The translations under genes and the position numbers were made by a program. Of a DNA stretch of 64,000 nt, positions 1 through 9,842 are shown piece after piece (position 1 is the stretch's first letter; each line of letters opens with the position of its first letter). Source of the stretch: Adiantum capillus-veneris (Eukaryota > Streptophyta > Polypodiopsida > Polypodiales > Pteridaceae); the NCBI GenBank assembly GCA_014529385.2, contig CM043953.1, positions 85,339,842 to 85,403,841 of the forward strand, written 5' to 3'. The notes below the pieces were generated by a model. It searched no databases. It had not been told where the DNA came from and was given only the letters and a program-made list of their open reading frames with translations.

Positions 1-357
1 CTAAATATGTCTAGTCTAAGTGTTCCACATGAACACCATATTGGAGAGTTTGAGACTTCATAGCCAATTTGGGAATCATCAGTGTCTTGAAGATTTGACC
101 ATATGGAAAAATATTGAACTATTTCTAAAGATCAAAGACTTCCAAAAGGTAGTATTTGATATGATCTTTCAATTTATGCCCTCAAAACTTTGGCTAATAT
201 TTCTTCATGTGATCATATCTTAAGCTTGTTTTGAAAGTGGGATTTGGGAAACTCCCAAATTCACTAATATGGTGTTCATGGGTGAAACCTTTCTCTGTTG
301 TGTTGTCTTCATTTGACTAGAGAAGTCGATTGGCCTCATGAAAGATGTTGTATCCTT
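1..357. other. No gene recognised
   Basis: The only open stretch here is a 67-codon frame with no recognisable motif. The neighbouring minus-strand gypsy coding sequence ends at about 358 inside RNase H. This stretch could therefore hold decayed downstream pol sequence, but no integrase motif could be read in it. Confidence 0.4.
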
Positions 358-801
358 CTAAAGTAGCACAGCCCCCAAGGAGTCATCACCCACATTTGAG
401 GTGACATAGATCTTTTCATCCCACTTAGGTGGTGATATAGTTGGTAGGGTGGCTAAGACCTCCTTTACCTTGTTGTACTGATGTTTGCTCTCCTTGTCCC
501 AAGTGAAAGTTGATCGTTGAGTGAGTTGTTGCAGTGGTAGAACAAGTTGTGATAGTAGATGTATGAATCTACTCAAGTATCTCATCTTTTGTAGAAAAGA
601 GACTAGTTGACGTACGGTTGTTGGTGAAGGTAGGGCTATCAGTGCAAACACCTTACTTGCATCAACATTGAAAGTGTTCTCTGGACTTTCATGGCCTAAA
701 AGAATGACTCTACTTTCCCCAATGTGGCACTTGTCTACATTTAATTGCCCACCTAGGCTTTGCAACCTTGCCAAACCCTGAGTTACCTTTTCTAAGTGCA
801 A
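358..801 (-). pseudogene. gypsy RT thumb and start of RNase H (fragment)
   Basis: This 147-codon frame starts with an RT thumb-type segment (HLEKVTQGLARLQ, then LNVDKCHIGES and LLGHE). It ends at the beginning of the RNase H domain (KWDEKIYVTSN, then GDDSLGAVLL). The first RNase H catalytic Asp appears replaced, because the segment reads VTSN where gypsy elements usually have a V-S-D type motif. It is in a different frame from the RT palm segment just upstream at 792-1418, so a frameshift separates them. It is a degenerate part of the minus-strand gypsy polyprotein. Confidence 0.75.
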
Positions 802-1418
802 AATCGAGGGCTATATATACAGAAATCATCAATGAGCACTCTTATGGATGTTCCAAAGAATGGATGAAAGACATATGTGACATATCTTTGGAATGTGGCA
901 GGTGCATTTGGGAGACCAAATGGCATAACTCTGTACGCAAAACAACCCCATGGCGTAATGAAAGTGGTTTTTAGCTGATCTTCCAAGGCTACGCGTATTT
1001 GAAAATACTCGGAATAACCATCACACACAAGGTAGCATTCAAAACCAGCTACTTCATTCAGAATTTCATCCAAGAAAGGGAGAGGGAAGTGGTCTCTCTT
1101 TGTGGCTACATTTAGTGGCTTGTAGTTGACGCAGACCCTCCACTTACCATTCTTCTTAGGCATCACTACTACGGGTGACACCCACTCTAAGTTTTCCACA
1201 GGATAGGTGAACCCTGCTTTTAGTAGCTTCCTTACCTTGGCAAGGAGTGCCTTTTCTTGTATGACCCCCAGCCGTTGTAGCTTTTGCACAACTGGTACCC
1301 CTTCCTTTAGCTTAATATGATGTTCCTCTATTATAATACCTATGAATCTTTCATAGTTGTTAATGAAAAGGTCAAGAAATCCCATCAATATTTGCAAAAA
1401 AAAAATCTTTCTCTTCAA
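792..1418 (-). pseudogene. gypsy reverse transcriptase palm/fingers
   Basis: This frame carries recognisable reverse transcriptase motifs. They are a fingers segment with SPVVVMPKKNGKWRVCVNYK, the first catalytic Asp in YLVCDGYSEYFQI, the FITPWGCFAYRVMPFGLPNA block, and the catalytic pair as LIDDF (YVDD-box equivalent). The catalytic residues therefore persist although the polyprotein is broken on both sides. In an intact element this domain copies genomic RNA into cDNA inside virus-like particles. Confidence 0.85.
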
Positions 1419-1719
1419 TTTTTAACTCCATAGATAGCATACTCTTCAGCCGACTTTCTCCTAGGCCAGATGATTTACTTTCCTCTTCGTTGCTTTGCCC
1501 TTTTGGTGACGGGTCGCCAGTTGTGCTTACCCTTTGTAGATCCTTCATGATGATATCCATCACATTGATGGAATTGTCACTTTGATCGATGGAAGTGGTC
1601 TCCTCCTCAAAAGTGGAAGACTCACTAGTGGTTTCATCTGCTGATGTCTCTAGGACCATTTTCTTGTGCTTACCGGTCTTCATGTCGTAGTAGATTGTTT
1701 CTCTTTTCTTACCAATCAT
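1372..1719 (-). pseudogene. gypsy protease-RT linker
   Basis: This 115-codon frame is rich in Ser, Glu and Asp (for example STFEEETTSIDQSD). It lies between the protease and RT remnants and overlaps the RT frame by 47 bases in another phase. It resembles in composition and position the acidic linker of the plus-strand Tat-like element near 53.2 kb. It has no catalytic motif. It is taken as the inter-domain linker of the same polyprotein, with its frame shifted relative to RT. Confidence 0.5.
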
Positions 1720-1804
1720 GCATAGAAGGCTAGTGCCCCAGTCCTATTTTGCCTTTATGGCCATCAACCATGGCCTTCGCAAGATCAACGGATAGCCCTC
1801 CCCC

Positions 1805-2362
1805 TTAGTTGGAATCCCAAAAAACAACTACTTCTACCTCAGTATTGAAGGCTTTTACCTTCACAATACTTACCACACCCACACATTTTACTTTTGCATT
1901 GTTTTCCATCTTTGCTTTGCATGGAGAAGGCCTCTCAACCTCGAGCCCTAGCCGAAGCATCATAGATTCACTCATCACACAAATTTGTGCACCACCATTA
2001 ATGTAGGTGTTTCCAACCCTCTTACCCTTTATGTTGACGTCGCCATTTGGAAGGATGTCATCCATGTTGCAGCCTGAAATTGCTCCAGATACCTTTACCT
2101 TGGAGCACCTTGTACTTACCATTTTTTACCATTGTCACCTTACCTTTGGTGCGAGATGTAGCAGTTGTGGCCATGTAATATTTGGTCCTTTCTTTGACAC
2201 ATCGAATGTTAGATCATAGGTCCTAGAACTCTCCCCTAGCTTTAAGTTGGTGATGCCTATTTTCCGTCGTGGCCTTGATGGCCTCTTGCTAGTCTCTCCT
2301 TTCATGCTTCTCTCATCATCAGATTGTGTCATCTTTTCCCCCCTAGATCTCTTTATAGTCAT
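1805..2362 (-). pseudogene. gypsy aspartic protease and preceding conserved block
   Basis: Two segments share one frame, separated by in-frame stop(s) at about 2123-2134. The upstream part has the pre-protease block seen in Tat-like elements (PNITWPQLLHLAPKVR). The downstream part has the protease flap-to-loop region. Its catalytic loop reads YINGGAQICVM where an active retroelement protease has Asp-Ser/Thr-Gly-Ala. Both the Asp and the Ser/Thr are replaced, so protease activity is not expected even apart from the stops. Confidence 0.7.
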
Positions 2363-2472
2363 GGATTTAAATGGTTCTTCAAAGGTTACCTTCTCCTTAC
2401 CCTTATCTCTCTCCTTTACTCATGGTGGATCCACTACTACGGACTTTCCTTTCTCCTCTAAACTTATGATGT

Positions 2473-3410
2473 TTACAAGGCGATCAGGTGGTGGTGTCGG
2501 CTGAAGAGGTGGAATAGGTGATTGTGGTGGCTTCTGGGGTGGACATAGAATTTGTGTTGGTGGGGTGGGTGCTCAAGGTGGAGCTGTTCTCTCTCTAGTG
2601 GGTGACATTTGGTTTCTCCTACCTCCTCTATTATAGTTTTGTCATGGGTTGGGACTGTAGTACATACCGTGACCATCTTTTTTGCAGTTGTAGCAGTGAT
2701 ACTCCATGTTTTGCCGTCGTGCTCTCCTCGGGCTTGATCTCTTTCCTGGTTCATTCCTTGCTGTATTAAGTGGACAAACAAATTATTTAGTTGGTCAGTA
2801 ATGTGGGCCAACATATCTTGTTGGTCATTTCTTACCCCAGGAGTCGGTGATGGGGGAGGAATGGTGGTTGTCATGGTTGTTGGTCAACGCGATGTTCCTA
2901 CTTTTGTTGACTTGGTTTCTTTGGCTTTCATCCGCAGGTTCTTGTTCTTAAGGCAACCAATCTCCACGGCTAACTCGTACGTAGCCAGGAATCTACCCTT
3001 CACCTTATCTTTGAGCAGTGGCCATAAGCCATGCATGAACCGGTCCTTTTTTAGAAACCGGGTGCAGCCTCCTCTCTTGCCAGTGACTCAACCCATTGTT
3101 CCCACAAATCCACAGACTTGGACTCATAGGTGGCATACTCTAAAAGACCCTCAATTTGTCCCACAACTTCTCTGAAGTGGTGCCTCCCCCAAAGAGCCTC
3201 TTAAAAGCCGTTTTTAAGGGCTCCCAGTCATCCTTAGTTTCTTGTGAAAGTGTGTTGCACCACGACGTAGCTTCTAGTTTCATGAGATGCTTAAAGATTC
3301 TAACTCGAGATTCATTTTGTATCTTAGTTGCTTACTACACATGCTACTTCAAAGTCATCTAAGAAATCTGTTACCAAATATTTCCCCATCTTTCCTTTAA
3401 ATGTTGTAAA
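2473..3410 (-). pseudogene. gypsy gag with damaged zinc knuckle
   Basis: On the minus strand a gag-like region reads through several frames. One capsid-type segment contains KKDRFMHGLWPLLKDKVKGR followed by ATYELAVEIGC. Further downstream (about 2640-2700) a zinc-knuckle relic reads CYNCKKDGHGMYYS. The CX2CX4H part is present but the final Cys is replaced. Stops and frameshifts are frequent, so no gag protein can be made. The order gag, knuckle, protease matches a Ty3/gypsy element. Confidence 0.6.
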
Positions 3411-4026
3411 TGCAACACTTTCCATGATTACTGAGAGAGAGAGAGCTAGAAAGACACACTTCTTAGCTTTGCAATCAAAAGATTTGTTTTTTCTTTTTTT
3501 TCTTTACAAGTAGGCGTGTATACACTTTTCTATACTAGAACATATATTAAAATCTCAAATGATACATTGCCTTGTACCAAAGGTAAGACAAATGGCTAAT
3601 TTGATGCCAGAAACTCAAAGAAGCACTACCCCACCCAGCATGGTGTGGATGACGTGCTGATAGTAAGCCTTCCAGTCCAGTATTACCTTGATTGAGCGTA
3701 CTCGTATCAGAATGTGTGATCTGCCTTGAGATAAGTTGTATTGATTCATGTGAAGCTAAGAGGTGCTTAGTCACTATCCAAGCTTGTGGGAGAGGGTGGT
3801 GTTCTTTCCTGAAATAGGCTTAGTAGATCCCTAGTCTCTCTAGTGAGAGCATGAGCATGTTCTTCCGTTATCTGTGCTATAGCATGAGGTGCAACTTGGA
3901 AACTGACTGTGATAATTACCTCTATGAATTGAGTTACCCGATTCTCAAAGTAGAATAGTGTTGAATCTCTATCGAGCAGAGCTCCCTCCATCTTCTTGTT
4001 GCGGGTTGGTCATAGGTTGCAGACAG
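3411..4026. other. Flank between gypsy gag and CACTA element A
   Basis: A short GA run lies near 3432-3450. Two minus-strand frames (3547-3774 and 3767-3991) have no family I recognise. They may be leader or N-terminal gag sequence of the minus-strand gypsy element. CACTA A inserted at 4027, so the upstream gypsy continuation would lie beyond 10469. Confidence 0.35.
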
Positions 4027-4230
4027 CACTACAAGAGGCTATTCATATTAGCGACGCTCACACAGCGACGCTCAAAAAAAAATTCCCGGCGTCGCTATGA
4101 GCGTCGCAAATTTACGTGTAAATTTGCGATGCTCATAGCGACGCTCATAGCAACGCCAGCTGGGCTAAAAAAATAACAGAGAGCGCCCAAAAACTCAGAT
4201 CTCAGATCTGAGTTTTTCGGCGCCCTCAAG
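4027..4230 (+). repeat. CACTA A 5' terminal inverted repeat and subterminal array
   Basis: CACTACAAGAGG is followed by AGCGACGCTC-type repeats in both orientations, including a stem near 4100-4130 where GCGTCGCAAATTTA faces its near complement. A palindrome at about 4183-4225 has arms GCGCCcAAAAACTCAGATC and its near complement. In En/Spm elements such subterminal motifs are the binding sites of the TnpA protein. The same arrangement appears at the 5' end of copy B (20034-20270). Confidence 0.85.
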
Positions 4231-4242
4231 CAAGGAGCAGGT

Positions 4243-4246
4243 AACG

Positions 4247-4303
<57 letters not shown>

Positions 4304-4305
4304 CT

Positions 4306-4349
<44 letters not shown>

Positions 4350-4419
4350 AGAGGAAGGAGAGCCAGGTATGCTCCTTCCCTCTCCTCACTCTCATGTTCC
4401 CTTCCCCTCTTTCTCTCTC

Positions 4420-4477
<58 letters not shown>

Positions 4478-4481
4478 TGTT

Positions 4482-4533
<52 letters not shown>

Positions 4534-4760
4534 AATATAAACAAAAACGCACACACACATACATAAACAAAGAATGCACACACACATTGAGAGAGGAAAA
4601 GAGAGAGAGAGCATGCATAAACAAAAAACGCACACATTGAGAGAGGAAAAGAGAGAGAGAACATGCATAAACAAAAAACGCACACATTGAGAGAGGAAAA
4701 GAGAGAAAACATTCATAAACAAAAAAAAGCACACACATTGAGAGAGAAAGAGAGAGAAAC
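4243..4760. repeat. Compound CT/CA/GA microsatellites with A-CATAAACAAA repeats
   Basis: (CT)n runs at about 4243-4298, (CA)n at about 4309-4345, (CT)n/(CA)n again at 4408-4474, and (GA)n at 4483-4529. Then come several copies of a roughly 55-60-bp unit containing ACATTGAGAGAGGAAAAGAG and CATAAACAAA (4570-4740). All long frames crossing this block are low-complexity artefacts. The same block exists, inverted, in copy B at about 19540-20000, so it belongs to the transposon. Confidence 0.9.
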
Positions 4761-5144
4761 TAATTTAACGTCGTAGGAAACTAATTAAAATTAAAAGACC
4801 TAAAGATCTAGCCGACAAGGAGTTGAACTCAAGACCTATTATTCAAGAGGGAAATGGCATAACAAATCTATCATACTTGGCATGGGTGATAAAAAGGTTA
4901 TACCATTTATCTCTTTTTATTGGCACACACATCCACACACGCGCACACACACAAGAGGAAGAGAGTTATAACGTCGTAGGAAACTATCCTAAAAGACGTT
5001 AAAGATTAGGTTAGATGTAGACTTACGTTAAATTAGATTTAGGTTTATTTAAGTTAAATTAGATTAGATTTAGGTTTATTTTTAGTTAGATTTACGTTTA
5101 TTTACGCTAGATTTAGATTTACGTTATATTAGATTAGATTTAGG
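4760..5144. other. CACTA A 5' noncoding region with repeated TAACGTCGTAGGAAACTA units
   Basis: The unit TAACGTCGTAGGAAACTA recurs at about 4767, 4970 and 5661. AT-rich TTAGATTTAGGTTTATTT-type repeats follow at 5020-5140. A minus-strand segment at about 4811-4882 has a tRNA B-box-like sequence (AGTTCAACTCC in the B copy) but no convincing tRNA fold. The region holds no gene that I can support. Confidence 0.5.
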
Positions 5145-5770
5145 TCTCCATAGACTGCGATGCCTGCATGAAGCGGGTGAAGAAAGCCCTCAATGGAATA
5201 TAGGGTATTGCTGCCTTCACTCATGGTGGGCTTCGTCGATCCAAAAGTACTGGTCAAATGTCTTCAGAAGATAGGGAAGAAGCTGGATCTTCAGGGCGGC
5301 AAGAGTCACTACATCCCCGACAATGACCCTCTAGACAACCTCTAGTCATTCAACAGCAACTTCAAAGTTAGTAACAAGAGCAAGAACGGTCCAAAGGGCC
5401 AATTGTTGTCGTCAGATGTGGATGGAGATGAGGCAGCGTCACCGCCGGAAGTTAACTATCACATCTTTAGTGATGAGAATGCCAACTCTTGCCGAGTTAT
5501 GTGAAGAATTAGTTTTAAGGTTCTTATAATCCCTGTTAGTTTAGTTCTTTGTTTTTAATATAACATAATTTACGTTAGATTTAGATTTATGTTATATTAG
5601 ATTAAACTTAGGTTTATTTAGGTTTACCCACACACACACACACACAAGAAGAAGAGAGTTTTAACGTCGTAGGAAACTATCCCAAAAGACGTTAAAGATT
5701 AGGTTAGATGTAGACTTACGTTAAATTAGATTTAGGTTTATTTTTAGTTAGATTTACGTTTATTTAGATT
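4963..5770. repeat. Direct repeats flanking the captured HIPP fragment
   Basis: A segment of about 110-120 bp starting GAGAGTTATAACGTCGTAGG occurs at about 4963-5080. It runs through CTAAAAGACGTTAAAGATTA and then TTAGATTTAGGTTTATTT. It occurs again, nearly identical, at about 5652-5765. The two copies are direct and bracket the HIPP-derived exon sequence at 5145-5504. In copy B only the copy on the TIR side remains clear. This layout suggests segmental duplication or recombination linked to the capture. Confidence 0.7.
5145..5504 (+). pseudogene. Captured host gene fragment: heavy-metal-associated isoprenylated protein (HIPP)
   Basis: The reading starts VSIDCDACMKRVKKALNGI, the first helix of a heavy-metal-associated domain with its CxxC metal site (C-D-A-C). 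A TAG and a frame break follow. It then continues as GFVDPKVLVKCLQKIGKK with a DLQGGKSHYIP segment, the second half of such a domain. After another TAG the frame runs to HIFSDENANSCRVM and a stop at 5502-5504. That tail is the conserved FSDEN...C-a-a-X prenylation end of plant HIPPs (CaaX box CRVM). The middle beta-strand region is missing. It lies on the same strand as the transposase gene and upstream of it. Copy B holds a shorter version sharing the first TAG, so capture predates the split of A and B. No product is expected. Confidence 0.85.
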
Positions 5771-6071
5771 TACGCTTATTTACATTAGATCGAGTCCACG
5801 CAAGAATTACTTACGGTTTAGGGTTTAGAGTTAGACGAACAGTGAAAAGATCTACTGTGAAAAGATGTTAAGATGCTGTGAAGTGCTACAGCTAGAGAAG
5901 AGGCAAAGGGGTTTTGTCCACTACATGCAGTATCATGTAGACGTGGGTCTGTAGATTTCTTGTACCCACAAATATAGGTATTGACCAATAAAGACGAGAT
6001 TATAACCCGGTGGTTCTGATCTCCGTGCACCTCTAGACCGAGGTGTGCGGGGATTGGACATGACTAGAGAA

Positions 6072-6147
<76 letters not shown>

Positions 6148-6209
6148 GACGAAGAATGCCAATAGAATATTAAATTTGTTGTCCAGGTTATAAGATTTTT
6201 ATCCTCATT
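5505..6209. other. CACTA A region upstream of the transposase, with (GA)n tract
   Basis: AT-rich TTAGATTTACG-type repeats and a short (CA)n run occur at 5628-5645. A unique stretch at 5800-6060 is shared with copy B (18600-18850). A (GA)n tract lies at about 6078-6144, just before the transposase ATG at 6210. The antisense 70-codon frame at 5818-6030 is present in both copies but has no recognisable domain. The stretch probably carries the promoter and 5' leader; no clear TATA box was singled out. Confidence 0.5.
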
Positions 6210-8260
6210 ATGAGTAGTGACGAGGATGTGGGACCGTCCAACCGAAACACCTATCTCTCAATGAGGGTCTTATGTCCTTGTAATCAATGCAAGCATGCTG
6301 TGCGATGGACAAGACGTGTTTCTTTGCAGCACGTTCGCGAATTTGGCGAGTTCGATCCATCTATTATAGATGGATTTGTTGCCAATTATAACTCGTCGGA
6401 CTCTGACGCTGGCCAACAAGCAGCAATCTTGCAACCCAATAGACGTGTTCGCATGCGCTTTGGTCAAGCAGCATATGTGAGGCCACAAGATGTAGCCTCT
6501 GACAACTCGGGGGATGATCATGCAGAGGACATTCCCAACGAGGCAATGTTTGAGCCCGATATTGATGAAATGATCGAGACGATCATGGATTCAGAAAGGC
6601 TTATCTATGATGATATGAAAAGTGAAGCCGATACGCCATTGTATAATGGAGCACGTATGTCTAGATTGAAAGCACTCCTGGTTCTTCTCAACATGCAGGC
6701 AAAGTTTGGATGGAGTGACACTAGCGTCACAGCGCTTCTCAGGTGATCTATTACAATTAGTTTACTTTAATAAAACTCTAAATGTATAATGATCTGATAG
6801 ATTTTCACACGACTGTATCGTATTTTTATGTTGTGTAGATTGCTTAAAGAGCACATACTAGCAGTTGACAATGTGATGCCAGATTCCCGAGATGAAGCAA
6901 GAAAGATTTTTCGAAACTTCGGGATGGATTACAATTCTATCCACGCTTGTCCTAATGACTGCATTCTTTTCAGAGGGGAATACATAGACATGGAGAAGTG
7001 TCCGAAATGTGATTCCGAAAGATATCGAGTAGATCTCCACAAGACAAAAATTCCACAAAAGGTTTTGCGACATTTTCCTCTGCTTCCTCGCATCAAGCAT
7101 TTCTTCGAATGTAAGTCCATGGCCGCCCTAGCATCATGGCATGAGGAGAATAAATCTTCGGATGGTGTGCTACGAATTCCTGCAGATTGCGCAGCCTGGA
7201 AACATATAGATGGAACATGGTCGGATTTTTCCAGGGAAGCTCGAAATTTGCGCTTAGGCCTGGCTATGGATGGCGTAAATCCATTTGGTCAAAGATCAAC
7301 ATCTTACAGTGTATGGCCCATTGTCATCATCAACTACAACATTCCCCCGTGGTTGACTACGAAGAAGGGGCACCTATGGCTAAGCTTGATTGTGCCAGGG
7401 CGATATAAAGTGGAGAATATGGATGTGTATCTTCGTCCACTATTGGAAGAGCTACAACAATTGTGGAGTGGCATAGAGGTGGTGGATATGAGCTGACACA
7501 CAGGACGACGGAATGCTTTGATCAGAGGCATTCTAATGTGAACCATGCATGACTATCCCGGGCTAACAGAATGCTCAGGTGATCTATTGACACTCCTCAC
7601 TCAGACACTGTAAATCTTGTTTTTTCCCATAGTTGATCTATTATCATGTGTATACATGCAGGGCTTCAAACAAGCGGATAGAGAGCATGTGTCACATGTG
7701 GACCTAGACTGAATGCACATAGGGCGCCCTCACTGAAGAAGCAAATCTACGAAGGTCATCAAGCGTACCTTCCAGAGAATCATGTGTTACGCGACGGCTT
7801 TTTGGGAAGAGAGCCACCAAGGATGTCTGCACAAGCATGGTTAGAGCAGAAGGATGACGGATTGCCTCCAGGGATGAAGAGACTATCTCTATGGTACGAG
7901 TTACCATACTGGCCCCGACTCATGATCAATCACTTGCTCGATCCAATGCACATATTCAAGAATGTGGGTAATCTACTATGGGACCATCTGACCGGCAAGA
8001 AAGATACTTTGGGAGCCAGAGTTGACCTTAGAAATGTGGATCGTATGGAGCAATATTGGCCGCAAACAGCGTCTGATGGATCGATAAAACTCCCTAAAGC
8101 ACCATGGATTTTCACAGGAGCCCAAGAACGCAAAGTAAAAGAGACCATTCGATCTTTGCGAACCCCCACTGGCGTAATGCACTCGCTCCGAACGTGTTTT
8201 ACTAAAGAAGGAAAGCTTACCGATTTGAAGTCACACGATTGGATGAGAGAGATCTCTTAA
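6210..8260 (+). pseudogene. TnpD-type CACTA transposase, copy A (truncated, with stops)
   Basis: Exons inferred from GT/AG sites and agreement with copy B are 6210-6742, 6839-7578 and 7662-8260. Exon 1 starts MSSDEDVGPSN and has the CPCNQCKH cysteine motif of the transposase-associated domain. Exon 2 has the tnp2 motifs ACPNDCILFRGE and KCPKCDSERY, the catalytic-type LGLAMDGVNPFG, and PPWLTTKKGHLWLSLI. Relative to B there are three in-frame stops (TGA 7494-7496 for CGA, TGA 7539-7541 for TGG, TAG 7679-7681 for TAC) and a 9-bp deletion near 7852. A deletion equal to about 1.67 kb of B then fuses LKSHDW to the last codons MREIS and the stop, removing DUF4218 and DUF4216. Exon 2 lacks the two 1-base deletions seen in B. 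Confidence 0.9.
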
Positions 8261-8532
8261 AGCCACAAATATTGTATTTGAACAATTTTGCTCCGTGTTG
8301 TAAAAGCTCTGGCTCTCTAAGTACCTTCCATGGTGTATAACGCTCTTTTCTACTCGCGCTCACATCTTTTGATTGAAAATTCTGAGTTTTCGACTTGCCT
8401 CTTCTATCACTCAATTCATTGCGTCATTGTATTTATATGCGTCATTACGTCATTGTATTTAATGGTCTTTGCGTCATTGTCTACTCTATTCATTCAATAT
8501 TAAGTTTAAATATTTGTGTGTTTAATGCAGGT

Positions 8533-9842
8533 ATGGATGATGAGGAGTTTCTTTCTTCTTTGTCACCGCAGCAGAGACAGTGGTACGTGGAGCGTCATCA
8601 CTCTGGCGCATCATCGCGCGTTCCTACTCCATCCGCATCTCCCTCTCTTTCGGAGGATTCGGCGTGCTCCGAAGCTTCGGCGTCGACGAGACGAGCTTCA
8701 CACTCGTCTAGACACCGGCGCTCTAGTGGTGGCGGTGGTGGTTGTTGTGGGGATTCCGCCGTCGATGCCTCCACACCGCCTCGTGTTCGACGAGGCTCTT
8801 TACCCTCCCCTTCTTTTCCCGCCCCCACACCAGCCACAACATCGCCATCTACGCCAGGTTTTGCACGGCTGACTGTTCCTAGAAGCTACACACCTCTACC
8901 TGCTCCGCCAGGAGCCACCCCACTCGACACTCCTCGCTTCGGGGCCCAGACGTCGGTGGAGACACCTGACGTCCGTACCCCCATCGACACGCCGCTAGAG
9001 ACCCCTGCCGGGACACCCAGGTTCACGCGTCACCGGCCAGAGGGCTTGCCTTACTCCGTCAACTTCAGCGGCGGCATCATCATGGATGATGACGGCAAGA
9101 AGGTGATCTCGCGCATGCGTGGTCTTTGCTCTCAGCTGTTTAGACACTACATACTAAACAAATGGAGTGAAGTACCGAGTGATTTAAAAAACAGAGTCAT
9201 CAGCATACTTCATGATGAGTTTCCCGTTCCAACACGGGATCAGCGCTTCAATGAAGACCTGATGAAGATTTGAATGCGCGAATACTACAAACACAAGCGT
9301 TCCGAAGTGCAAAGAGCAATCAATCATGGGTGGAACAGGCCAGATTGGCTGGCCAAAGAAGATTGGAAGAATGCAAAGAAAGCAGCGCCCGAGAATCCCG
9401 ACAAGTGGAAGCAACAAAAGGATGCAGCCAGAGCGCGAGTAGAGGCAGGGAGCTCGCACCACTTGGGGAGCGGTGGATGGGCATCATTTGAGGCCGATTT
9501 TGTAAGTGTTTTCGCATTGCTCTTTATGTTCGATAGTTTACGGTTTATGAGTTTTTTAATTCTAACATAATGAAATCTTTGTATGTTTTGACAGTGGTCG
9601 ATGACAGGACGTGATCCCACACCGTACGAGCGTGAGTACGCAGGCAGGAAGGGCTTAAACGCCTTGATGGACATTCTCAGTTCTCGCGACGGCATGGTTA
9701 GTATTAGGGTTTACTCTTTTCTATTTTTTGTATTGTTTTATAAATGTCGTTATATGTTTATACTTACTGAAAGCTGTCTTATTGTCTTTTTTTGCAGAAT
9801 CCGATAGATACACCGCTTGTACGCGATGAGACGTCTGACTAG
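8533..9842 (+). pseudogene. TnpA/Ptta-type CACTA second protein, copy A (one nonsense codon)
   Basis: The ATG at 8533 follows a possible 3' splice site (TTTAATGCAG), suggesting an intron in the 5' leader. Exons are 8533-9501, 9595-9696 and 9798-9842, all with GT...AG borders matching copy B. The N-terminal half is Ser/Pro/Thr-rich, with a Gly run and repeated TP motifs. The C-terminal half contains NRPDWLAKEDWKNAKKA, SSHHLGSGGWASFEADF and TGRDPTPYEREYAGRK, typical of the plant transposase Ptta/En/Spm family. A CGA-to-TGA change at 9271-9273 stops it mid-protein. In En/Spm the second protein binds subterminal repeats. That role here is inferred from position and family. Confidence 0.85.

Larger units (their letters stand above)
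358..3410 (-). mobile_element. Decayed Ty3/gypsy retrotransposon (Tat-like), partial
   Basis: Minus-strand remnants occur in the order gag, zinc knuckle, protease, reverse transcriptase, start of RNase H, which is the Ty3/gypsy order. Each domain lies in a different or interrupted frame, so the copy is dead. Its protease and RT resemble those of the plus-strand Tat-like element at 52.8-54.1 kb: both have a GGA protease loop, an ITPWGC segment in the RT palm and a similar pre-protease block. No integrase or 3' LTR is in the window. The 5' LTR may lie beyond CACTA element A, in the 10.5-12.5 kb spacer, where a minus-strand TATATAAA occurs. The Tat assignment is inferred from that resemblance. 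Confidence 0.8.

Noticed and set aside
4195-4738. Three overlapping minus-strand frames of 100-179 codons
   Set aside because: They consist almost entirely of Cys-Val, Ser-Leu and Glu-Arg dipeptide runs created by CA, CT and GA microsatellites.
5020-5140. TTTAGG-containing repeats resembling plant telomere sequence
   Set aside because: Units are TTAGATTTAGGTTTATTT-type and irregular, not TTTAGGG arrays.
5818-6030. Antisense 70-codon frame conserved in both CACTA copies (also 18641-18853)
   Set aside because: Conservation is explained by the two copies being the same transposon. There is no domain and the strand is opposite to the element's genes.
8516-8872. Overlapping 118-codon frame inside the TnpA/Ptta gene
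   Set aside because: Out-of-frame shadow of the conserved exon. The same shadow appears in copy B, where the real frame is intact.
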